Below the pieces are notes generated by a model. The model saw only the letters and a list, made by a program, of their open reading frames with translations, was not told where the DNA came from and ran no database searches. From Actinostola sp. cb2023 (Eukaryota > Cnidaria > Anthozoa > Actiniaria > Actinostolidae): a DNA stretch of 64,000 nucleotides. The DNA lies in NCBI GenBank assembly GCA_033675265.1, contig JAUJYZ010001332.1, positions 218,501 to 282,500 on the forward strand, given 5' to 3'. Below, piece by piece: positions 1 to 12,600 of the stretch; within the stretch, counting starts at the first letter, position 1; every line of letters begins with the position of its first letter. The translations under genes and the position numbers were made by a program.

Positions 1-6
1 ATCTCC

Positions 7-258
7 GGTCTGTGGCAAATGTTGGAGGACTGGGTTCGAGTGATTTGATTGGCTGAATTAGTTACTCGTTTATCGAGGTGTTTGCCTTCAATGGAAGACT
101 AGTGGAAATATCACTTGAATGGATCCAACGTTCTTTCTCCAACACATTGGATAGGCTATACAGTCTTTAAAATTGGAGATAATGTTGTCAAAATGTAAGA
201 ACTGCAATGCCAATGGTTGTAACACACGTACCCAGTCTTCTAATGAATTTTCCACATA
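7..258. repeat. Dispersed repeat, compact copy
   Basis: Shares most of its length with 6280-6482 (GGTCTGTGGCAAATGTTGG, GACTAGTGGAAATATCACTT, CAACGTTCTTTCTCCA). Its end (CCAGTCTTCTAATG) resembles 7098-7115. Confidence 0.7.
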
Positions 259-483
259 TTAATTATTATTAAATAAATATTTAATGTGGATGCCTAGATC
301 ACTATAAGTGCTTTTCATTAATTAAAGGTCCTAAAAGAAAATGTCATAAAATAAAAAAGAGATCAATATTTACACTAAAAACTATAAAGACTATGTCTGT
401 CAATCTCTATCAAGTGAATCTAATCAAATGGTCTTTGCTTTCACCATCAAATATAATTAACATTTACTCGCAATGTGTTGCAG

Positions 484-600
484 ATGATGATCAATGCCAA
501 CCAAATCCTTGCAAAAATGGTGGAAGGTGTGCCAGTCGATATGTGGGTGAAGGATTTGATTGCGTATGCACCGAGGGGTTCAAAGGAGATACTTGCAAAG
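484..600 (+). CDS. EGF-like exon 1
   Basis: 117 bp, phase 1-1. Six cysteines in EGF order: QCQPNPCKNGGRC, then CVCTEGFKGDTC. The first visible module; acceptor TTGCAG and donor GTAGTC. The reading frame that continues leftward has no credible start, so the exon is internal. Confidence 0.8.
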
Positions 601-3600
601 GTAGTCAATACGTGTAGTCTTTCTTTTCTTTTTTCTTTCATCTTTTTCTTTCTTTGCTTCTTACTTATCTGAGAATAATCAGTGACGTGATCTTGTGTTT
701 ATTGTTTATTATAACTTTTAGAAACAGATCCTTGCCATCCAAGCCCGTGCTCGAATCATGGCGTGTGCACAGAAATAGGAGGAGGTATCACGTGTAATTG
801 TTCACAAGGATACAAGGGTTCGACATGTGAAGGTACAGTTCAAGGCTGTCTATTCAAATATATATAACAACACAACGGAGAGAGCTATACCTACAACTGA
901 TAGTATAATACTATTTGGTGTTGTTGCTTAAGCGATTTATACGACAGTACATTCGTACGCATCATTTCTGCATGCATTTTTAATTTATTGAGTGGACTAC
1001 CTGTGGTAAGGGTTTTCCAATATGGCGGACACACTGCCAGAACAGCAGTAGTAGTAGAGTCGTTTTTAACTCGTGGATTGCGTAGCATCCACGAGTTATT
1101 GGGATGAGATGGGGAAAATGTCGGCTCCATAATTGTAAACTCGTTCCCAGGGTTCTCTCATTTCATACAAAACAATAATAATAATAAACGGCGGGCATTG
1201 CTGCCTCCAGTTCGGATTTCAATGGCATTGAACTCTAGAAATACCCTGAGAACCAATTAAGGTATCAGGGTACCCCCAAAAAACTTTCAAACCACCGGTT
1301 TTGATTTTGTTTTGACAATTAAAACAAATTGAATATTATCTATCATCTCCAAAAAACAGAATCTAAAAATATTTTTTTTCCTAAAAAGTTAGAATCAAAA
1401 AACGAATTTTGGATTTCATTTGATGCAAAAAGATGTTGACAAGCAAGCTGTCAACAGTACTCACGCAACAGACTTTCCACAAAGATTCAGATATGAAGAA
1501 AGTATCCAAAAATCACTCAAAACATCCTTGAATAACGTTGCTAAACCACTCACGGTCAAAGAGCTCGTATTTTCCGCCAGCAGTAACTTTGTTTTCCTGT
1601 CACGTTGAGTTACGTCGTTACGAACTGTAAGGCGATATTCTTATGAATGTCATTCATATATGTCATCAGGTATTGGATCACATATTTGTGGTGGATTATC
1701 GACGCTTGTGTAGATAAAGGCGCCACTTGACTTGAAAACTCTTTTGCCTTTTATTTCGGAAACAAAATAGCCATGAATCAAGCGCACATTTTGAGTTCCG
1801 GGTCAAAGGGATTTTATCCGATTTAGCTGAAATTTGACAGACACTTTGTCAGATAAATATTCTTCCAAATTATATCTCCGAATGTTAATATTCAATTTCC
1901 TTCGAGTTATAAGTTATAAGTTACAAGCTATAACTTGTTTTGTAAAGTGTGTTCCAGTTTTTGCAGAGCTCGAAGTTTAGGATCGCATAAAAACGCAACG
2001 GATTAATTTATCAATATAAACGGACACATCTTTTTTGTAAGCTATATCTCATGAGCTTACAAAGGTATTAGTCGAGGATTTCCGATAAATTGCGGCTGTA
2101 TGGGACCTCGGCGATTATAGTGATGTGAAAATCTGAACTTTTTTACCTATTTCAAATATACTGTTTTTATTCTAAAAACTAATTGTTTTATTGAATTCTG
2201 CATTTATTCAGCTTTCAGAAAATGTATACTTTATAGAGGTTTTAACGTAACGAGTACGCGCTAGAGCGTGTTGCGTGCATGATGGTCGTTTGGGGTACCC
2301 TGATACCTTTTAAAACTGTGTCGCCAGTGTCCCAGATAATCTACAACAAACCAATTTGCAAGCGACAAATACTCAGTGCTGTGTCATGTAGCTGTGCCGA
2401 GTGAAGAAAGCCAAGTTTACAACTAAGCATTCAGCCAGGTCATTCAGGGTGCCATGACATGAATCACATGGCAGTTTTCGGCTTTGTCGTCTTCGAAGGA
2501 GTAGGATCGAGAAGATAAATATCGGAGTTCAGTTTATTAGTGGGACAAACTAAGTACTAAGCCGTTTTTGGCCGACGCCTTCACTGAAGCGAATTATAGG
2601 GAACTCATTAATCACACATTTTTCAGTAAGTTTCAGTTGCGATCGCTTTCAAAACACTTTTAATATTTCGAAGTCTAGATGAAAATTAGACCCAACACAG
2701 ATGTTAATCAGTCATTGAACTTTACTTCTTGAATACATTTTACTTAATGTTCAAATATTTTCGCTCTAAGAACGAATTGTAAAACATACGGCATTGATCA
2801 CGAAATATAACAAAGACGACATGCAGTGCTGGTTTATACATGCGATAACATGCCCTCACGTCTTCTTCAAGGCGTCCCTCGTCAGTCACAAACATCGGTA
2901 TCGGCTTGAAAGATGGAAATCCACGAGTTCACCAATGGATGTCTTTGATTGTATGAGTGAGAAGTACGGTTCGTGCCATGTGGTTCACCGTGTCGTGTCC
3001 AAGTTAAGCATTCTGATTGGTTGAACAATGAATTTGAGCGCTGTGATTGGTTGAATAGAATGTCTTCGATTCCGTACCGTCACAGTAACTTCGTGCTATA
3101 GGTTTCCCACTCATACGAGTCTATGCAGAAGATAATGAATAGTTAAAAGGATATTTAAGGAAATAAATATACGTTCAACAATATTTCTCATTGGTTTAAA
3201 ATTGAGGGGAACTAAAGGAAATTATATTTTTACTCTATTATAATAATGATAATAGTCCAAACGGTCGATATGTAGCAGCAAATGTAATATTAATTTCAAG
3301 ACAAGAACGACAGTTTTGAGTTTAGATATGTTTCGACGTTACAAACGTCATCTTCAGTAAGACTAAGTGACACTGTGGTTTCTACATATATATAACTATG
3401 AATACATGTGGGAATGTTATAATTTACAAAGAAAACAAAAGACAGAACGAATTAAATATTTAAGTTAAATTCACGTGTGCAAATTTATATGAAGCCGAGT
3501 CTAAAATAGTAAAGCAATCTTTTGTGCAGTTGTCACGGCATATTGCCGGCATAGTGTCACTTAGTCTTACTGAAGATGACGTTTGTAACGTCGAAACATG

Positions 3601-6600
3601 TCTAAACTCAAAACTGTCGTTCTTGTCTTGAAATTAATAATAATAATAATTTATTTCTTCAATAAAAAGAGAGAGTGCATTCCACAATATCTCAATGCTC
3701 TTTACAAAAATAAAGAAGTAATACAGTAAATAAAATAAAATAGGATAGTAATAATAATAACAATAATTAAGATAAAATCTCGTTACAATTATTATTATAG
3801 AACTGGACAAGTGTCACCCAAACCCTTGTCGTCATGGAGGAACTTGTGAAGAGGTTGTTGGAGGACATGGTTTTGTATGTCAATGTTCACAAAGTTACAA
3901 AGGCGTCAATTGCGAAGGTACATTATAATCAAAACTGATGAACTAGTGAGATGCGTGTTTCTCTAACGAAAAATCGAAGGCTCTGGTAAGAGACAAACCG
4001 GAACTGACCCAGATTCCAGATCGTCAGATATGCGCATGCTCAATATTTTCTAACTTCCGGTGACAAAATGGCGGACTTCAGCGAAGTTCTCCTCGATGCT
4101 CTAACAAAACTTCATTTTAATAGTAATATTTTAATATTATATTTATTTATGTCAAGAAAGAAGTAGCCCTAGAACCACTCGGATATGTGAATACAAACAA
4201 ACATATCATTTGATATCAAAAGTCTTATTGCTTTTTAAAAACTGATAAAAAGCATTTGTTATTTTAGCCAAAGATCGCTGTCATCCAAACCCCTGCTTAC
4301 ATGATGGCTATTGCTTAGAGATTAATAATGATGTGGGGTTCCTGTGTAATTGCTCCAGTGGATTCAGAGGTTCGCACTGCCAAGGTATTCTACCCTTTTT
4401 ATTACCTTAATTTTTTTTGTCCGGAGTTACACTGATCACGTACTTTAGTATACAGTCAATGTCATTAACGTTGTCCAGCTATTAAACAAGAGATTAACGC
4501 TACAATAAATGTCCCGTGTCTCACTCTATATTCGTTTTGCGCGCGTGGAATTTTATTTTCAAAAGCATAAATCACCTCTGCCTGTGAAACACGGGCATTG
4601 TTAACATTCTGTTTTCACACTGAGATGTCGATGTTTGCTTTTGAAATTAGAATTCCATGCATGCAAAACGAATATATTATGAGAAACGTGACATTTATTG
4701 TACTGTTAATCTCTTTTTAGCTGGACAACGTTAATGATATTGACTGTATATATAGAGTACAAACCATATGTCCGTGAAACAGTACTAACTAATTAGTACT
4801 AAATAGCACTGATGAAACAATAGAAAACAATGGAGATAACACTATTTAGTACTATTTAGTAATAGTACTGTTTCACGGACATATGGTTTGCACTCTACAT
4901 GTATACATTCATTTGCAAAAATTCTGGCCGCTACGAAATATCAATATATCAATATATCGGTTGCATTATGGGTAATTAAATAATAGCAAATTCCCCTTAA
5001 AGCGGGTTAACGCCAGAAAAGTTGGTATAAATATTTAGTATAATGTTTATTTTAGTCTTACGTTTGTTGTTTGTAAATTTTGCTTCATTTAATAAGTTAG
5101 GAAACTCAAAATAGTATTATTTAATTATCCATAATGCACCCGATATATTGATATATTATATCGTGGCGGCCAGAAATTTTGCAAATGACTGCATGTTTTA
5201 CCAGGACTATTGTTATACAAAAAGGATCCATGCGCGTGACTGGCATGCACTCCTGGTAGCATAAATTCATCATAGAACAATAATTACTGAGTAACTTTTT
5301 TTGTTGGTTTGTTTTGTATTTCAGATCAAGATCCTTGCCACCCTAACCCGTGTCAGAACTCTGGTAGTTGTTTGCATACATACATGTTTTACCAGGACTA
5401 TTGTTATACAAAAAGGATCCATGCGCGTGACTGGCATGCAGTCCTGGTAGCATAAATTCATCATGAACAATAATTACTGAGTTACATTTTTTGTTGGTTT
5501 GTTTTGTATTTCAGATCAAGATCCTTGCCACCCTAACCCGTGTCAGAACTCTGGTAGTTGTTTGCATACATACGATGGTGGATTGGCTTGTAATTGTAGT
5601 ATTGGATTCAAAGGACAGCGCTGTCAGGGTATGTTCATGCAAGGAATAACAGTTCAAACTTGTTAGGCAAATGTAACAAAGTAAAGGCAAGAGTATTTTG
5701 ACAAACTTTTTGCGTTGCAAGCTCTGTTAGTAGTAATAGAGGTTTGTTCAAAACACCACCCAAGTTGAGCCCACGGTCCAAAGAAAAGGAAGGGTTAAAA
5801 ACGAGTCAGCAGTAACGGGGATTTTGAGCCCATGGTCAACACCGCCATTTTGTTTTTGGGTCAGCGGTTTTACCCCTTTCTTTGGACCGTATAGGCTCAA
5901 CTTGGGTGGAGTTTTGAACTAACCCATATTACTACTTGTGCACTTGGGTTGCAATACATGCAACAACGCCTGGCAGCTTGCAACGCAACGATTTTATCGT
6001 TAATACTCACATTTGTGTAATTGTTCATTTTCGCATTCTCTAACGTTTTCTATCAATGGAATTTCCAGAGAAAGACTTGTGCAAACCAAATCCATGTCGT
6101 TTTGGTGACAAATGCAAGCAAACAGGAGCAGACAGCTATCAGTGTGTAAAGAACGTGTGCGACCCGAACCCCTGTCAACACGGAGGAAGGTGTATTGAAG
6201 TAAACGACGATGACTTCCAGTGCGCATGCTCAAAGAATTACGCTGGCAAAACTTGTGATTGTAAGTTCTATAGAAGCCGGTCTGTGGCAAATGTTGGAAC
6301 ACTGAGTTCGAGTGTTTTGATTGGCTGAATTAGTTAGAAGTTTTTCGAGGCGTTTGTCCTCGATGAAAGACTAGTGGAAATATCACTTGCATGGATACAA
6401 CGTTCTTTCTCCAGCATATTGGATATAGGCTATACAGTTTTTAAATAGGATCAATATACTATTGTCAAATTTTAAGAACTGCAACCTCTTTTTTAACAGC
6501 TGTATTGATAATAAATATACTGAAAACAGACCGATATATATACAGCCTTTCGATGTCAAAAAAAATTATGTCGCAGTAAAATATAAATCATATTATCATT

Positions 6601-9600
6601 CATTTCTACCAAGTATATCAGTATATCACTATATCACTATATACCCGAAGATTTATACTATCAAATGCCATGTGAAAATAATGTTTGTGTGTAGCTTGTA
6701 TTGTATTCATGGCTCTCCAATCCATTCTTGTACAGTCAACCATCTTGAAATGCGTGTACGGGTAGCGTGCGGGCATGCGGGACTCACGCTGGTATATAGT
6801 GATATAGTGATATAGTGATATAGTGATATACTTGGTCGCGACATAATTTTTGCAGAAAGGCTGTGTACTAATATATATACATATATCAGGGTAGCTATCA
6901 ATGTAAAGGGTTACACGTGACACGTGATTTGGCTAAAACCGTGTTTCGTGAATTTGCAAGAAAGACGTGCGTGAAATGCTTAAGTGATTATTTTGATTCG
7001 TGAATTTACGAAAAAATGGCACGTGAAGCGTGATCACAACCCCACCCCTTGCTAGCCTGATATATACTAATAATATCTCATTGGTTATAAAACTCGTACG
7101 CAGTCTTCCATTGTATTTGCCACAGACAGGAGAAGACATAATAATATATTTTTGTATGATTTTTTTTATGTACCTTTCAAGTGTCAATTTAAAAATTGTA
7201 ATCACCATTTTCCTGTGCTGCTTAGTATCATCAGAAAATGGAGATGGTCGTCAGCACGTACCAGCAAAGGAAAGCTCAACGTTAGGTTAGTAACGCCTTG
7301 GAATTTAAACACGAGGACGCACTAGGAAAAGGCATCGCTCCGCCCACAATGTTTTGAATAATAATGCGATTGGTTTCATCTATTTTGATAGATCCTTGTC
7401 TTTCCGGTCCTTGTCAAAATGGCGGTGTTTGTAAGGTACACGACAATAGCCGGTTCGTCTGTAAGTGTAGCGATGGCTTTACAGGCTTTCGATGTCAAAC
7501 AAGTAAGTAATTTATAGATGTGGTTAGACTGAGTAAAACCTCTGGAATCTACGGTCTACATATTATAAAATATAAATCATATTATCATTCAACTCATTTT
7601 TATCCGCAGTTCTGATTGGCTGAAATACCTGCAAATAACTGCGTACAAATAACGGTCTGAGCATGCGTAGTGAATATTAAGCAATGTTCGCTGCAAATAA
7701 CGGTCTGAGCATGCGCACTATTGCTCATATGGCAGCTCGTTTTCCCGAGCTGTCAGAAGAAGAGATTGACAATATTTTTAATAGCTCTAAAAACAAGCAT
7801 AAAAAGAGAAAAGCAACTAATGAGTCGAATGATAAAACAATTATATTATTGAACTCGGTTATCGCAAAATATCGTTGTACGTTTGTCAGTGTTTCGCTAT
7901 CTGCCGCGGACGGCATTGGCAAATAACTGATAGCTCGCCACTGACAAATTACGATATTTTGCTCAACCTCGTCCAATAATTGCTTATTATTATGGTCTTC
8001 CTGAGTTTTGCAAAAGCTAATTTCAATTTGCATGTGTTTCCTTCAGAACCTATAAAGCCAGCGATTGTCAAAGCAAAAGGTAAGATATCTGTACATTATG
8101 CTTTAGTATAAAGCCTCGTCTACACGAGCAACTTTTCCTTGACGAGTTTTGTTGACCGTCTACACGATCAATGAAACTTGTCAAAGATACTTGTCAAGGA
8201 TAACTTGCCTGTGTAGACGCGGCTTAACTACACGTTATGTAAACGTAAAATGATACTGTACCATTAATTAATAGCGCAATATTACGAATTGATATTACTG
8301 TACTATTGTTTGGTTTCTAGACGATTACTGCTCTCCTTCTCCCTGTAAAAACCATGGTGTATGCGTCCAAGAAGACCAAGGATATAGCTGTGTCTGCAAG
8401 TCTGGCTTTACTGGTTTCCATTGTCAAGGTTAGACTTGAGCTTACTACATACATTTATCATCCCACTAAAGTTAGTTAGCCAATCAGAAACGAGATTTAC
8501 TGTCCTATTGTCCCACGATATCAGGACAGTGTCTTGATATCCCACGATATCACGGACAGTTTGTTAAAATGTGCTTCTAAATAAGTATCAATTGCATTTT
8601 TATATTAATTCTGGTCATTGGAAGGGAACTTTATTAATACTTAAGTTATAAATATTAAAAAAACTGTGATTGCTGTATTCAGTGGACCCTTGTGAATCCA
8701 ATCCATGCAGCAACAATGGCAAGTGCGTCAGTGATACTAAATCAGCAGTGGGCTACAAGTGTAGATGCCTGCACGGTTTTGTTGGCACACTTTGTGATGG
8801 TATGTCTAAATCATATGTTTACTTAGTAATCTCCGCTGCACTCAAACACAACTCTGGCTTTGCCCATTTGCGCAACAACGAGTTGCAGATGGCTTTGATC
8901 AGTTGTCTGTACTCTTTAAGGGCCGTTTACACGGGCGATTTTATCGGCGATTTTGTCAGCGATTCAGTATCGGCGATTTTATTGCAACCACAAATCGCCC
9001 GTGTAAACTACCGGCGACTTAGCGGCGATAAAATTGCAGGCAAATGGCTGCAATTTCGAACATGCTCGAAATTTTGGGCAACTCGCGGCGACAAAATCGC
9101 CGATAAAATCGCCCGGGTAAACGGCCCTTTATATTGACACACAAGTGACGTCATAAAATGTTCAAAACTCAAGTGGGATCACGAGCGCTGCAAGTTGTTA
9201 AATAAATATTTGGAATATACACCCATTTGATTCTATTAATATCGAATTTGCGCTTCGTTTTATTTGATTTTAATACTATTGTTCTCTCGTGTCATCCATA
9301 AGTCTTTCGCAGAAGAAGAATATCATTTAAATGATAAATATTTTAAATCGCCATTAATATTAGTATCATATTTCATATAACTTTATTCACCTTTACCTAA
9401 CCGAGTCGGTGGGAGAATGGTTTGCTATGAAATATATATATTCTGACCGGAAATGATATTCCGGGGCATTATAAGCTCTAGAGTACATTCAATATAGCGG
9501 AACTGTCCATCCAAACAACCCATAGATGCTTTGCGGTCACGATTCGAACCCAGTCTCCCACTCGCTGTAATACTATTTACCATTTGCCTGTAATTAAAAT

Positions 9601-9601
9601 A

Positions 9602-9632
<31 letters not shown>

Positions 9633-12600
9633 GTAATAATACAAAATACAATTTATATAACGTTTTACTATTATTATTATTATTTTCTATAATAAGTTTA
9701 ATTAGCTTGTGATTACCGTTGATGTATTTTATGTTTGTTTTCATGCAGTAAACTATTGCTTACCCAATCCATGTCACAATGACGGTGTGTGTATATCAAT
9801 ACCTAACAAGGGCTATCAATGCAAGTGTCGCGATGGATTTGCCGGCGATCGATGTGAACGTAAGAAAATAATAATAATAACTTTATTTATTTAATCAGGA
9901 AAAACACTTGACAGTTACCAAATTGTGGCCCTTCTAAAGATACAATACACTTTTTTTTAAACATTTTTTCTATCGTAGTAGCAAATAAAAACGGGGTCTG
10001 TTTTTTCGTTTCATAGGCAAGGAAAACTTGTTCGTATAGATGGAGAAAAATGGTCAATGTTTCATTGACAAGGAAAAATCGTCAAGGCCGAAATTTGCTC
10101 GTGTAAACGACAACAAGGAAAATGTGGCAAGGAATATTGATGAGTTCAGTTCCTAGTCTTTTCGCACGCTCATTTATCTCACAGACGCCATTTTGTTTTT
10201 TTCTCAGTCGACAGGAGACTGGAATCATTTTTTTTTGCTCCGACACCGACACTTGTCCGACACGAGCGAGGAAACCTTGTCAATAGAAAATTGTCAAATA
10301 AAACTTGTTGACGGTCTACACGATCAATGAAACTTGTCAAAGATACTTGTCAAAGAAAACTTGCTCGTGTAGATTCGGCTGTTCCTCCAGTCTAAAACGT
10401 TTGTTGAAATGACATGCTAATGAAATGTTGTCCTATTTTTAATAGTAAATAAATGGAATAATTATCGGTATCTAGGTATCTATTTCAGAGATCCTATGAA
10501 TATTCCTTCGGCATGGCTGCTACAAGTTACTGCATTTATTTCTGCTTGAGTAATCTACTTTGTGTTTTATGTCAACACAACGATAATTATTCCTTTTTCA
10601 GATTACTATTTTACATAGCACAACGTTTCTGAAAACAGGTGTATATAAATATTACAACATGTCTTTTGTTAACAGGCAGCCCTTGTTCTCCAAACCCTTG
10701 TAAAAATGGTGGCTCCTGCTTGGTTTTCTACACCGTGTACTTGTGCAAATGTCCTGCAGACTTTAGAGGAACCCAGTGTGAAGGTAACTTGTGGAATTGT
10801 CTAATAGTAATGTCGATTGTTGAGGATATTGGGAGGAGTTGGACTTAATAGGTGTTTTATTTTATTATCAGTCACACTCGCTGAAAAATTTGTCTCAAAT
10901 GATATTGCTGGTGTAAAGAAAGCAGAAACAAGCCGACCAGCGATTGTAGTTCAACACAACACAAAAGGTAACGTGGTCAATCGTCTAAACATTCCATTCA
11001 TCTTGTCCGTTCATCTATTCACCCATTTAACTGGCCGTCTCTCTAAAAACCTCTCAGTCGTTTTCGCTTCTAAAATAAATATCTCCCAAACTCTAGCTAA
11101 TGAAAGACTATATCAAGGTTAAAACTAAAACGGGTTTGGTTTGCTTCAAAATATGTTTATTTTATTTTATTTTATTTTTTGAAATGATTCCGTCTGAGAG
11201 CTGGTCAAGAGGTCAAATTTGCATGCAATTATGCACTTCTTTACGGCGCTGTACAAACTTCGTCTCGTATTATCCAGCGAAACTTTTTATATCATGTTGT
11301 AGATAAATGTATCTAGTTTGTCTAGAGATAAAGCGTTATTAATCGGTTCAGCCGTTTATGAGAAAATTAGTTGATAATTAACCCCACTAAGATCTAACTG
11401 AACGGCGGCTCAAAATTACCCAACTTTACTCGATTATTTTGCAAAAGTGGTACCTCGCTGGACTCTCTCATTGATATAATCGGATTGAACATCATTTCAT
11501 TTACACAAATCTGTAAAAACCTGTGTACGTTTTGGATATTTCAAAAGTTACGACAATTTCAGTTGGTGCATGTTAGACGATTTACGAATATTAATTGGGT
11601 GCAATATCTCAGATATCTTATCCATATGAAGTTGAAAACAGCTTACCTCCTTCCTAAATCACTCATGTTTCCCATTTTACCCATGCTAGACTTCATTCCA
11701 GGTCAACATTTCCAAATACAGCGATTTAGGAAGGAGGTTAGCTATTTTCAACTTCATATGGATAAGATATTGCACCTAATCAATATTCGTAAATCGTCTA
11801 ACATGCACCAACTGAAATTGTCGTAACTTTTGATATCCAAAACGTACACAGGTTTTTACAGATTTGTGTAAATGAAATGATGTTCAATCCGATTATATCA
11901 ATGAGAGAGTCCAGCGAGGTACCACTTTTGCAAAATAATCGAGTAAAGTTGGGTAATTTTGAGCCGCCGTTCAGTTAGATCTTAGTGGGGTTAATTATCA
12001 ACTAATTTTCTCATAACGGCTGAACCGATTGAATAACGCTTTACCTCTAGACAAACTAGATACATTTATCTACAATATGATATAAAATGTTTCGCTGGAT
12101 AATGCGAGACGAAGTTTGTACAGCGCCGTAAAAAAGTGCATAATTTCATGCAAATTTGACCTCTTGACCAGCTCTCAGACGGAATCATTTCAAAAAATAA
12201 AATAAAATAAAATAAACATATTTTGAAGCAAACCGAACCCGTTTTAGCTTTAACCTTGATATAGTCTTTCATTAGCTAGAGTTTGGGAGATATTTATTTT
12301 AGAAGCGAAAACGCGACTGAGAGGTTTTTAGAGAGACGGCCAGTAATTTTCATTCTTTCATTCATTCATTCATGCATTCATTCATTCATTCGTTCAAACA
12401 AATCCAACCTATCCGTCCAAACATTCGTTCCATCTATCATTTCATATATTCACTTTTCATTTATTCGTCCGTTCATGCATTTTTTCATTATTTTTTCAAA
12501 CATACGATCTATCCGTTCAAACATTCCATCCAATCTCGTCATTTCATCTATTCACTTGTCATTTATTCATTCATTCATTCATCTATTCGATAATATATTT

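Noticed and set aside
11485..11826. 113-codon ORF in the 1.3-kb palindrome
   Set aside because: Spans the centre of the foldback element; an artefact of the mirror-image arms with no family features.
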